Assembly (NCBI RefSeq): GCF_002005205.3
Contig: NZ_CP019702.2
Span: 2,174,001 to 2,238,000, forward strand
From: Rhizobium rhizogenes
GTDB lineage: Bacteria > Pseudomonadota > Alphaproteobacteria > Rhizobiales > Rhizobiaceae
Direction of reading: 5' to 3'
DNA: 64,000 nucleotides
Of this stretch, positions 29,141 through 37,351 are shown piece after piece (the first letter of the stretch is position 1; each line of letters starts with the position of its first letter). The notes under the pieces are model-generated. The model saw nothing but the letters and a program-made list of their open reading frames with translations. It had not been told where the DNA came from and made no database searches. The translations under genes were made by a program, and so were the position numbers.

Positions 29141-29903
29141 TGTTCGTATCATTCAGGTCGTGCTTCTGGTGGTGCTTCTGGGCGGCTGGCAGCTCGGCGT
29201 CACCTCGGGAGCGATCGACCGCTTCTTCTTTCCGGCGCCTTATGACATCGTCATGCAGGTGGTCACCTGGGTGGCCGATGCCGGCTTTTACAAACATGTC
29301 GGCATCACGCTCAGCGAAACGGTGCTCGGTTATCTCATCGGCACGGGCCTTGGCGTCGGTGCCGGCGTGTGGCTGGGGCTCAGCCCCTTTGTCGCCCGCG
29401 TGCTGGATCCCTTCATCAAGGCGGTGAATGCCATTCCGCGTGTCGTTCTGGCGCCGATTTTTGTCCTGTGGCTGGGTCTTGGCCTGTGGTCCAAGGTTGC
29501 GCTTGCGGTGACGCTCGTCTTCTTCGTCACCTTCTTTAACGCCATGCAGGGCGTGCGCGAGGTGAACCCCGTCGTGCTTTCCAATTCCCGCATTCTTGGC
29601 GCCAAGCGTTCGGATCTGCTACGTCACGTCTATTTTCCGGCGGCGGCCAGCTGGATATTGTCGTCGCTGCGCACATCCGTGGGCTTTGCGGTGGTTGGCG
29701 CCATCATCGGTGAATATCTGGGGGCTTCGGCAGGCCTTGGCTATCTGATCGCCCGCTCCGAAGGGAATTTCGACGCGGTGGGTGTCTTCGCAGGCATCAT
29801 CATTCTCGCCGTGTTCGTTCTCATCATCGACCTTATTCTCGATATTGCCGAGAAGAGGCTGATCACCTGGCGGCCGAATGCGGGTGAAGAACGACCTGCC
29901 TGA
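29127..29903 (+). CDS. ABC transporter permease, SsuC/TauC type
   Basis: A 258-residue permease with about six membrane segments; the family-typical VLAPIFVLWLGLGLWSK and the coupling loop SNSRILGAKRSDLLRHVYFP are seen. ATG 29127 has GGAG seven bases upstream inside the ATPase gene, implying coupled translation. Last gene of the operon, followed by a strong terminator. Confidence 0.92.
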   Translation: MQAVNVRIIQVVLLVVLLGGWQLGVTSGAIDRFFFPAPYDIVMQVVTWVADAGFYKHVGITLSETVLGYLIGTGLGVGAGVWLGLSPFVARVLDPFIKAVNAIPRVVLAPIFVLWLGLGLWSKVALAVTLVFFVTFFNAMQGVREVNPVVLSNSRILGAKRSDLLRHVYFPAAASWILSSLRTSVGFAVVGAIIGEYLGASAGLGYLIARSEGNFDAVGVFAGIIILAVFVLIIDLILDIAEKRLITWRPNAGEERPA

Positions 29904-29924
29904 GGTCTGGCTTGTGCTGATACC

Positions 29925-29954
29925 AAACGAGGCGGCCTGTGGGCCGCCTCGTTT
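29925..29954. terminator. Strong bidirectional terminator
   Basis: Thirteen-base perfect stem AAACGAGGCGGCC / GGCCGCCTCGTTT with loop TGTG, between the convergent permease and kinase genes; A and T runs flank both sides so it can serve both strands. Confidence 0.8.
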
Positions 29955-30020
29955 CATGAAAGGAACAGGCTCTGCCTGAACCCTGATCTGTCGGGATTGC
30001 GCCCCGGCCACCGTCGGCGC

Positions 30021-30932
30021 TCAGGAAAGCGTCTGCTTGAGGACGGCGAGCGCCCCTTTCGTCAGGATGTCGTCCGCGCCAATCGATGTCCTGAGCCCGA
30101 ACACATCTGCGGCAATCAGATAGAGATCGTTCAGCCCGTCATTGCCGACGATAGCTGCCTCGTCTCCCTCCGCATACCATCCGGCATCGCGGGCCTGCCG
30201 AAATTCCTGCCCGATGACCAGTCCCCGCACATAGGAGCGCAGCTGATCCGGCGAAAGCCGGCCGGCAAGCCCGCCGGTTCGCGCCGAAAACAGCAGCGAC
30301 AACATGGCGGCGGATCGTTTTGCCTCTTTCAGACCCCAGCGATAGGCCTCGGGATCATCGACCGGCGGCTGCGTTGAACCGCGCGCGATGAAGGAATGAT
30401 TGATGAGCAGGTTGAAGATTTCACCGGTCACGAATGTCTGGAAACCGTCGATCCGCCCCGCCTTCACCCGCGCCCATTTGCTGTGGGTTCCGGGGATGAT
30501 GAGGGTGGCGTCTTCGCCAAGGCCGTGGCCGACGATCTGGGTTTCTTCGCCGCGCATCACATCCGGAAAGGGCTGGCGGGCGGGGTCGTTGAGACCCGGC
30601 AGGAAGACGAGGTCGGACCCGTTCGGCAGCGTCCTGCGCACCGTGCCGGCGGCAAGTTCCGCCGGGCCTGCGGGGCACGGCACGTAAGCGATTTCAACCC
30701 AGCCGTTGCGGCTGGTGATCATGCCGAGTGCGGCGACGGGCAGGGCTCCGTGGCGCGAGAACCAGGGTGCGAGTGCAGCCATCAGCGCCGCCTCATGCTC
30801 ACCCTTGCCAAGGCTTGAAATACCGTCGGCGGTTTCCAGATGATCGAGTTCTTCGCCGCCTTCACCAACGAGCGCCGCCCTCAGTGATGTCGTTCCCCAA
30901 TCAACGATGATCGATGTCGCCGCTGCTGCCAT
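30021..30932 (-). CDS. dgoK: 2-dehydro-3-deoxygalactonokinase (DgoK)
   Basis: Phosphorylates 2-keto-3-deoxy-galactonate or a close analogue. The 303-residue protein begins with the phosphate-binding SIIVDWGTTSLR and contains the family motifs VMRGEETQIVG and IIPGTHSKWARV. ATG 30932 is chosen because GAGGAGG lies eight bases before it; the frame extends 22 codons upstream without a ribosome site. It is divergent from the sugar-acid operon, with a shared 115-base control region holding a palindrome, so the two are probably co-regulated. No KDPGal aldolase gene is in the window. Confidence 0.9.
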   Translation of the reverse strand: MAAAATSIIVDWGTTSLRAALVGEGGEELDHLETADGISSLGKGEHEAALMAALAPWFSRHGALPVAALGMITSRNGWVEIAYVPCPAGPAELAAGTVRRTLPNGSDLVFLPGLNDPARQPFPDVMRGEETQIVGHGLGEDATLIIPGTHSKWARVKAGRIDGFQTFVTGEIFNLLINHSFIARGSTQPPVDDPEAYRWGLKEAKRSAAMLSLLFSARTGGLAGRLSPDQLRSYVRGLVIGQEFRQARDAGWYAEGDEAAIVGNDGLNDLYLIAADVFGLRTSIGADDILTKGALAVLKQTLS

Positions 30933-31012
30933 GTCTTGAACCTCCTCGTTCATTTCATCTTGGGGCTTGTCATAGGGTGCGAGTCTATGTAGTGTCAATT
31001 AGTGAATTCAAG

Positions 31013-31029
31013 GTATCAAAATATGATAC
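31013..31029. promoter_or_regulatory. Palindromic operator candidate of the sugar-acid locus
   Basis: GTATCA-AAATA-TGATAC between dgoK and the divergent operon, 19 bases before the first operon gene. Length and AT-rich centre fit an IclR-family operator; the only regulator gene in the locus is the IclR fusion at 38328. Confidence 0.55.
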
Positions 31030-31047
31030 TTAATTGGGAGGAGAAAG

Positions 31048-31956
31048 ATGGTGGCTGGCCTCAAGGGGATTTTGCCTGTTCTGCCCACGCCGTTTCTGGC
31101 TGATGGCGGCATTGACGAAGCGGGTATGAAGCGGCTGGTGGTCTTTGCGCTCGACAAGGGCGTGGATGGTGTCGTGTTTCCCGGCTTCGCCAGCGAGGTG
31201 GAGGCTTTGAATGCCGCCGAGCGTGCAGCGCTGCTGAAGATCGTCGTGGATGCGGTGGCCGGTCGGGTGCCTGTTGTGGCCGGCGCCAGTGCGGCCGACT
31301 GGCGTGAGGTGGTCGAGCACGGGCGGGCGGCATCGGCGCTTGGCATTCGCCACCTGATGGTGCAGCCGCCCAAATCGGTCGGCACGGATGCGCCGGCGCT
31401 GATCGAATTCCTCGGCAGGATCGTTGAGGCACTGCCCGAGGTTGAAATCATCCTGCAGAACGCGCCTGCGCCGCGCGGCTCCGACCTTTCGCCGCAGGCA
31501 ATCGTGGAGATCGTGCGCGCCTTGCCGCAGGTGACCTATGTCAAGGAAGAAACGCTTCCCGCCGGCCCGGCCATCAGCCACATCATCGCCCATGCGCCTT
31601 CGACACTGAAGGGCGTCATCGGTGGCGGCGGTGCGCGTTACATTCTCGACGAATATGCCCGGGGTGCTACGGCTGCCATGCCGGCGCTGGAGATCGCCGA
31701 GGAACATGTGGCCATCGACCGGGCGCTTGTCGCCGGGCGGCAGGAAGAGGCTCGCCGGATCTATGTCCGCACCCTGCCGCTTCTGGTGTTGCAGGCGGTC
31801 TATCGCATGCGGCTGACCAAATATGTGCTCGCCCGTCGCGGCGTGATCGAAGGTGTCGGCGTGCGTGCGCCGACACCCGAGCTCGATGCGGCGGCCATTG
31901 CCGATATTGACGCCAATCTGGTCGAACTCGGCCTTGTTGCCGCGGAGGCCGCATGA
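31048..31956 (+). CDS. Dihydrodipicolinate synthase-superfamily aldolase/dehydratase, atypical
   Basis: A (beta/alpha)8-barrel lyase of 302 residues, likely acting on a 2-keto-3-deoxy sugar acid through a Schiff base at K166 (TYVKEE). The pyruvate-binding turn is GFASE rather than the usual GTTGE, and the catalytic tyrosine of the DapA YN.P motif is replaced by Q137 (IILQNAPAP). So the chemistry may differ from DapA or standard aldolases. GGGAGGAG precedes the ATG. First gene of the operon, overlapping the dehydratase gene by four bases. Confidence 0.85.
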   Translation: MVAGLKGILPVLPTPFLADGGIDEAGMKRLVVFALDKGVDGVVFPGFASEVEALNAAERAALLKIVVDAVAGRVPVVAGASAADWREVVEHGRAASALGIRHLMVQPPKSVGTDAPALIEFLGRIVEALPEVEIILQNAPAPRGSDLSPQAIVEIVRALPQVTYVKEETLPAGPAISHIIAHAPSTLKGVIGGGGARYILDEYARGATAAMPALEIAEEHVAIDRALVAGRQEEARRIYVRTLPLLVLQAVYRMRLTKYVLARRGVIEGVGVRAPTPELDAAAIADIDANLVELGLVAAEAA

Positions 31957-33119
31957 ACAGCCCCATCGCAACCGTCGAAGTCTTCACGCTGACCCAGCCG
32001 CGCAAGGTGCCCTATCTTGGCGCGCTCAGGGACGGCGAGGTGGTCAATCCCAACGGCTACATCGTGCGCAAGGGCAATCGCACGGTCTACCCCACCTTCG
32101 ACCGCAGCGTGCTGGTGCGCATGACCACCGGGGCCGGCACTGTCGGCTGGGGCGAGACCTATGGCATCGTCGCCCCCGGCGCGGTCGCCGCCCTCATCAA
32201 TGATCTTCTCGCCGGTTTCGTGATCGGCCGCGATGCGTCCGATCCTTCGGCTGTTTATGACGACCTCTACGACATGATGCGGGTGCGTGGTTATACCGGC
32301 GGCTTTTACGTCGATGCGCTCGCCGCACTCGATATTGCGCTCTGGGATATTGCCGGGCAGGAAGCCGGCAAATCGGTTCGCGACCTTCTCGGCGGCGGGG
32401 TAGATACGTTTCCGGCCTATGTTTCCGGCCTGCCTGAAAAAACGCTGAAGGCGCGCGGGGAACTGGCGAAATACTGGCAGGATCGCGGTTTCAACGCCTT
32501 CAAATTCGCAACGCCGGTGGCCGATGACGGCCCGGCGGCGGAAATTGCCAATCTCCGGCGGGTGCTTGGGTCCCAGGCGAAGATCGCCGCAGACATGCAC
32601 TGGAACCAGACGCCGGAACGGGCGCTGGAACTGATTGCCGAAATGCAGCCCTTCGACCCGTGGTTCGCCGAAGCGCCGGTCTGGACGGAGGACATTGCCG
32701 GTCTGGAGAAGGTTTCGAAGAATACCGACGTGCCGATTGCCGTCGGTGAGGAATGGCGCACCCATTGGGATATGCGCGCCCGCATCGAACGCTGCCGCAT
32801 CGCGATCGTGCAGCCGGAAATGGGCCATAAGGGCATCACCAATTTCATCCGCATCGGCGCCCTTGCCGCCGAACACGGCATTGACGTGATCCCGCACGCC
32901 ACCGTTGGCGCCGGCATCTTCCTTGCCGCCAGCCTGCAGGCGTCGTCGACATTGTCGATGCTGAAGGGACACGAATTCCAGCACTCGATCTTCGAGCCGA
33001 ACCGCCGCCTGCTGGACGGCGACATGGATTGCCGCGAAGGCAGGTATCACCTGCCGTCGGGACCGGGACTTGGGGTAAGACCGTCGGAGGCGGCGCTCGG
33101 TCTGATTGAACGTATCTGA
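31953..33119 (+). CDS. Enolase-superfamily sugar-acid dehydratase (mandelate racemase subgroup)
   Basis: A 388-residue enzyme expected to remove water from an aldonic or aldaric acid to give a 2-keto-3-deoxy acid. Metal ligands are visible as D214 (ADMHWNQ), E240 (FAEAPV) and E266 (VGEEW); H315 (IPHATVG) is the likely base. The usual KxK is represented only by K184 in FKFA, the second lysine being alanine, and the dyad aspartate position reads QPEMGHKG. Substrate is therefore not predictable. Start overlaps the preceding stop as ATGA. Confidence 0.87.
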   Translation: MNSPIATVEVFTLTQPRKVPYLGALRDGEVVNPNGYIVRKGNRTVYPTFDRSVLVRMTTGAGTVGWGETYGIVAPGAVAALINDLLAGFVIGRDASDPSAVYDDLYDMMRVRGYTGGFYVDALAALDIALWDIAGQEAGKSVRDLLGGGVDTFPAYVSGLPEKTLKARGELAKYWQDRGFNAFKFATPVADDGPAAEIANLRRVLGSQAKIAADMHWNQTPERALELIAEMQPFDPWFAEAPVWTEDIAGLEKVSKNTDVPIAVGEEWRTHWDMRARIERCRIAIVQPEMGHKGITNFIRIGALAAEHGIDVIPHATVGAGIFLAASLQASSTLSMLKGHEFQHSIFEPNRRLLDGDMDCREGRYHLPSGPGLGVRPSEAALGLIERI

Positions 33120-33143
33120 TTTGGTTTTTTGGAGGAGGAAACC

Positions 33144-34415
33144 ATGACCAAAAGAATGAAAAAGCTGGCGCTCAGCACCGCGACCGCCGTTTTGATGACC
33201 ATGGGCGCTGTTGCGCCCGCCATGGCCGATACCGTGCTGAAGTTCATTTCCTGGCAGACCGACGATGCCGGAACGGGCGAATGGTGGCATTCCGCCATCG
33301 CCGCCTTCGAGAAACAGCATCCGGGGGTGAAGATCGAATTCACCAAGGCGGAGCGCAGTTCCTACGCGGATACGATGACCACGCTTTTCGCCGCCAACCA
33401 GCCGCCGCAGATCGTGCATCTGGCGTCCTTCGAATTCCAGATGTTTGCCGATAGCGGCTGGCTGGAACCGCTCGACCCGTGGCTGAAGAAGGATGGCATC
33501 GACATGACCGGCTGGGCCGGCCAGCAGAAATGCGAATGGAACGGCGAAACCGTCTGCATCATGACCAACTATTTCGGTTTCGTCATGGCCTATAACAAGA
33601 AGCTGCTGGAAGAAGCCGGCGTCGCGGTTCCGAAAACCTATGACGAGTTTCTGGCCGCTGCAAAAGCCACGACCAAGGATCTGAATGGCGACGGCATCAT
33701 CGACCAGTTCGGCACCGGCCACGAAACCAAGGGTGGTCCGGGGCAATATCTGACGGAAATGCTGAACTACATCATCGATGCCGGCGCCTACTGGACCGAC
33801 AAGGACGGCAACATCACCATCGATACGCCCCAGATGGTCGAGGGCCTTTCACGCTGGAAAACCGTGATGAAGAGCGGCATCAGCCCGGTCGACATGAGCG
33901 CCAGCGACGTGCGCAAGCTGTTTGCCGATGGCAAGATGGCCATGCGGCTCGATGGACCGTGGCTTTATGGCACGACTGAAAAGGGTTCGGCCAAGAGTGA
34001 CATCGTTTATGTCGCGCCGCCGCTTCATCCGCCACTTGGCGGCTCGTCCAACGTGCTGGCCATGCCGGCCGATATTCCCGACGACCAGAAGGCATTGGTC
34101 TGGGATTTCATCAAGCTGACGATGACGCCGGAATTCCAGCGCAGTTACGCCACCCTTGGCGGCAACACCCCGCCAAGCCCGAAGGCGGATGTCTCGGGTG
34201 TTGAAAAGACCATCCCGCATTTCCCGGTGCTGATCGAAACGATGAAGGCCGCGTCTGAAGCCGGTATCGACCGCATTCCGACCGGGCTTGAGCTTTTCTA
34301 CAACGAGTTCAGCAAGATGGTGATGGAAGAAAGCCAGCGGATGATCATTCAGGATCTCGATCCAGCGGAGGTGGCGAAAACCATGCAGGCAAAGGCCGAA
34401 GCCATCAAGGGTTGA
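33144..34415 (+). CDS. Sugar-binding protein of a CUT1 ABC importer
   Basis: A 423-residue periplasmic protein of the maltose/glycerol-phosphate (UgpB-like) class. Signal peptide 1-29 (cleavage AMA-D), then VLKFISWQTDD and the motif MFADSGWLEPLD. GGAGGAGG lies before ATG 33144. It is followed by a ten-base-stem hairpin and then two permeases and an ATPase, a complete importer for a sugar or sugar acid feeding the surrounding enzymes. Confidence 0.93.
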   Translation: MTKRMKKLALSTATAVLMTMGAVAPAMADTVLKFISWQTDDAGTGEWWHSAIAAFEKQHPGVKIEFTKAERSSYADTMTTLFAANQPPQIVHLASFEFQMFADSGWLEPLDPWLKKDGIDMTGWAGQQKCEWNGETVCIMTNYFGFVMAYNKKLLEEAGVAVPKTYDEFLAAAKATTKDLNGDGIIDQFGTGHETKGGPGQYLTEMLNYIIDAGAYWTDKDGNITIDTPQMVEGLSRWKTVMKSGISPVDMSASDVRKLFADGKMAMRLDGPWLYGTTEKGSAKSDIVYVAPPLHPPLGGSSNVLAMPADIPDDQKALVWDFIKLTMTPEFQRSYATLGGNTPPSPKADVSGVEKTIPHFPVLIETMKAASEAGIDRIPTGLELFYNEFSKMVMEESQRMIIQDLDPAEVAKTMQAKAEAIKG

Positions 34416-34443
34416 TCCCCCATTGTCCTGATCTTGTTGTCCT

Positions 34444-34468
34444 GCCATGGCCCGTAAAGGGCCATGGC
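34444..34468 (+). other. Intercistronic hairpin after the sugar-binding-protein gene
   Basis: GCCATGGCCC-GTAAA-GGGCCATGGC, perfect ten-base stem with no T run, between binding protein and first permease. Probably keeps binding-protein message more abundant than permease message. Confidence 0.7.
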
Positions 34469-34498
34469 CATCATTCGCATCCGGCAGGAGGACCATCC

Positions 34499-35425
34499 AT
34501 GACCGAACCCGTTCGGGCTGGGCGTCGCAAGTTCTTCGATCTTGCGCGTCCCAGCCGGCAACATCTCCTCGGCTATATTCTGATCGCGCCCGCGGTCCTG
34601 ATGGTTGCCGCCATCATCGTCTGGCCGCTCGTGCTGGCCGTTGACCTGTCGTTCCAGCAGGTCAAGATACCAAGGCTTGGCGGCGCCAGCCGGCCGTTTT
34701 CGCTGAGCAATTACACCTGGCTGTTCTCGTCGCCGGAATTCTGGCTGGCCTGCTGGGTAACGCTGAAACTGGTCATCGTCGTTACCGCCGGCAGCGTCGC
34801 GGTCGGTCTCAGCACGGCGCTTCTCGCCAATAACCGTTTCAAGGGCCGCACCGTCGCGCGGCTGGGAATGGCGCTGCCCTGGGCGGTGCCGGAAATCATC
34901 GCGGTCGTCATCTTTGCGTGGATGTTCGACACTTCATTCGGCCTGTTCGGCTGGCTGGCGATCAAGCTCGGTTTCACCGACCAGATGATCCCGTGGGTCA
35001 GCAGTTCCACGGCCGCCTTCTGGGCCGTGGCGATCACCATGGTATGGAAGGGTTTTCCTTTCGTCTCGATCATGTGTCTGGCTGGCCTGCAGTCCATCCC
35101 CGCCGATTATTATGCGGCGGCCAAGGTCGATGGCGCGAGTGTGTGGCAGCGTTTCCGCTGGATCACCATGCCGCTTTTGATGCCGGTGCTGGGCGTGACG
35201 CTGGTGCTGACGCTGCTTTGGGTATTCCGCGACTTTTCCATCATCAAGGTTCTGACCGGCGGCGGGCCGCTGCGTTCAACCCAGACGCTGTCGATCATGA
35301 CCTATGACCAGGCCTTCCAGTATCACAATTTCGGTCGTGCCGCCGCCGTCGGCGTGCTGACGCTGGTGATCTGCATCGTCGCGAGCCTCCTGATGCTCGG
35401 CCGGCGTTCGAAATCGATCTATTGA
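34499..35425 (+). CDS. ABC sugar permease, UgpA/MalF type
   Basis: A 308-residue permease with six hydrophobic segments (first: LLGYILIAPAVLMVAAIIVW) and the coupling loop IPADYYAAAKVDGASVWQRF. ATG 34499 follows AGGAGG by seven bases; the longer upstream frame runs through the hairpin. Pairs with the next permease. Confidence 0.93.
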   Translation: MTEPVRAGRRKFFDLARPSRQHLLGYILIAPAVLMVAAIIVWPLVLAVDLSFQQVKIPRLGGASRPFSLSNYTWLFSSPEFWLACWVTLKLVIVVTAGSVAVGLSTALLANNRFKGRTVARLGMALPWAVPEIIAVVIFAWMFDTSFGLFGWLAIKLGFTDQMIPWVSSSTAAFWAVAITMVWKGFPFVSIMCLAGLQSIPADYYAAAKVDGASVWQRFRWITMPLLMPVLGVTLVLTLLWVFRDFSIIKVLTGGGPLRSTQTLSIMTYDQAFQYHNFGRAAAVGVLTLVICIVASLLMLGRRSKSIY

Positions 35426-35435
35426 GGAGGCTTTG

Positions 35436-36266
35436 ATGAAACGGACATTTTTACAGAGCCTTGCCCTTTACGCGACTGTGATCTTCACGCTGGTGATGAT
35501 CCTGTTCCCGGTCTACTGGCTGCTGGTCACGGCACTTTCCACCACCGATGAGCTCTACCGCCTGCCGCCGACCTTCTGGCCGGACGATCCGCAGTGGGAC
35601 ATCTTCGCCCGCGTCTGGGCGGCAAAACCGATCCTGCTGTGGCTTTGGAATTCGATGCTGGCGGCCATCGGCTCGGTGGCGCTGTCGATGCTGGTTTCGG
35701 TCAGCGCCGGTTATGCGCTGTCGCGTTATTCCATGCGGGGTGGCGCGACCATGGGTCTCTTCGTCCTGACGGCGAAGATGCTGCCCGCGACGCTGCTGGT
35801 CATTCCGCTGTTTTCGATCTTTTCCAGCTTCGGCCTGATCGGCAGCCTGTGGACGCTGGTTCTGGCGCATTCGACAATGATCATTCCTTTCGCCACATGG
35901 ATGCTGAAAGGCTATTTCGACACCATCCCCAAGGAGTTGGAACAGGCTGCCATGGTCGACGGCTGCTCGCCGATCGGCGCGATGGTGCGTGTCGTGCTTC
36001 CCATCGCCACGCCGGGGCTTGCTGCCACCGCACTTTATGCCTTCGTGCTCAGCTGGGCAGACTATGCCTATGCGCGCACCTTCCTCGTCAACTCGCCGGA
36101 CAACTGGACGGCCAATCTCGGCATCACCACCATGCAGGGCGAATATGTCACCTACTGGAACGACATTTCCGCCGCATCCGTGTTCATCGCGCTGCCGATC
36201 ATCGCAATCTACCTGTTCCTGGAACGTTATTTGGTCGGCGGCCTCACCGCTGGCGCGGAGAAATAA
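35436..36266 (+). CDS. ABC sugar permease, UgpE/MalG type
   Basis: A 276-residue permease starting ATG 35436 just after GAGGAGG. The coupling loop is IPKELEQAAMVDGCSPIGAM; six membrane segments are visible. It completes the membrane channel of the CUT1 importer; the ATPase gene follows two bases after its stop. Confidence 0.93.
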   Translation: MKRTFLQSLALYATVIFTLVMILFPVYWLLVTALSTTDELYRLPPTFWPDDPQWDIFARVWAAKPILLWLWNSMLAAIGSVALSMLVSVSAGYALSRYSMRGGATMGLFVLTAKMLPATLLVIPLFSIFSSFGLIGSLWTLVLAHSTMIIPFATWMLKGYFDTIPKELEQAAMVDGCSPIGAMVRVVLPIATPGLAATALYAFVLSWADYAYARTFLVNSPDNWTANLGITTMQGEYVTYWNDISAASVFIALPIIAIYLFLERYLVGGLTAGAEK

Positions 36267-36268
36267 GC

Positions 36269-37351
36269 ATGGCCAATATTTCCATTCGCAACGTCAGCAA
36301 GTCCTATGGCGCGCTCAACGTGCTCAGGCCGTTTTCGCTTGAGATCGAAAATGGCGAGTTCGTGGTGCTGGTCGGGCCTTCCGGCTGCGGCAAGTCGACA
36401 ATGCTGAAAATCCTCGCCGGCCTCGAACCGGCAAGCGAAGGCCAGATCTTCATCGGCGACAACGAAGTGACGGATCTGGCGCCGGGTGACCGCGACATTG
36501 CCATGGTGTTCCAGAACTATGCGCTTTATCCGCACCTCACCGTTCGCCAGAATATCGGCTTCGGTCTGAAGATGCGCGGCACGGACAAGGCCGAGATCGA
36601 CCGTCGGGTTGATGATGCTGCGCGCATTCTGGAAGTGACCCCCTATCTCGATCGCAAGCCCAAGGATCTCTCGGGCGGCCAGCGGCAGCGCGTGGCACTC
36701 GGCCGTGCCATCGTGCGCCAGCCCCAGGCCTTCCTGATGGATGAGCCGCTGTCCAACCTAGATGCCAAGCTGCGCGTCCACATGCGTGCCGAAATCGGCG
36801 CATTGCACAAGCGCATCGGTGTCACCACCGTTTATGTGACGCATGATCAGGTCGAGGCGATGACGATGGCGGACCGCGTCGTCATCATGCAGGGCGGCAT
36901 CATCCAGCAGATCGCCGCACCCGACGAGCTTTTCAACAATCCGGCCAATCTTTTCGTTGCCGGTTTCATCGGCTCGCCGGGCATGAATTTCCTCAATGCG
37001 GAACTGCGTGACGGCACTGTTACCCTGTTTGGGCAACAGGTCTCCCTGCCGGGTGCCGTCGGCCGCCAGGGCAGCGTGATTGTCGGTCTGCGGCCGGAAC
37101 ATCTCGTTCTGGGCGATGCGCCTGTTACCTTCGATGTCCGTCCGACGCTGGTGGAAAGCCTGGGATCGGAAAAATACGTCTATTTCGATGCGGAAGGTGC
37201 AAGGGTCGCGGATGGCGAGGAGGGCAAGTCCAAGGGGCTGATCGCCCGCGTCTCGCATACCGGCAGCCTTCCCGGCAATGAGGCGCTCCAGCTCGGTTTC
37301 GATCCGGCGCAGCTTTATCTCTTCGATGCAAAGACCGGAGCACGGCTATGA
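36269..37351 (+). CDS. ABC sugar transporter ATPase, UgpC/MalK type
   Basis: A 360-residue ATPase: Walker A GPSGCGKST, Q-loop FQNYALYPH, signature LSGGQRQR, Walker B FLMDEP, switch His in VTHDQVEA, and a C-terminal regulatory domain (about 235-360, with GLRPEHL). True start ATG 36269 is supported by family alignment; the open frame upstream lies inside the permease gene in another frame. Its stop overlaps the next gene as ATGA. Confidence 0.94.
   Translation: MANISIRNVSKSYGALNVLRPFSLEIENGEFVVLVGPSGCGKSTMLKILAGLEPASEGQIFIGDNEVTDLAPGDRDIAMVFQNYALYPHLTVRQNIGFGLKMRGTDKAEIDRRVDDAARILEVTPYLDRKPKDLSGGQRQRVALGRAIVRQPQAFLMDEPLSNLDAKLRVHMRAEIGALHKRIGVTTVYVTHDQVEAMTMADRVVIMQGGIIQQIAAPDELFNNPANLFVAGFIGSPGMNFLNAELRDGTVTLFGQQVSLPGAVGRQGSVIVGLRPEHLVLGDAPVTFDVRPTLVESLGSEKYVYFDAEGARVADGEEGKSKGLIARVSHTGSLPGNEALQLGFDPAQLYLFDAKTGARL

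Noticed and set aside
31953..33119. Assignment as galactarolactone cycloisomerase
   Set aside because: The sequence differs clearly from the Agrobacterium enzyme I recall, and the neighbouring genes do not match its locus.
31800..33746. 648-codon open frame antisense to the dehydratase and binding-protein genes
   Set aside because: It spans two well-supported genes and its translation is His/Arg-rich without motifs.
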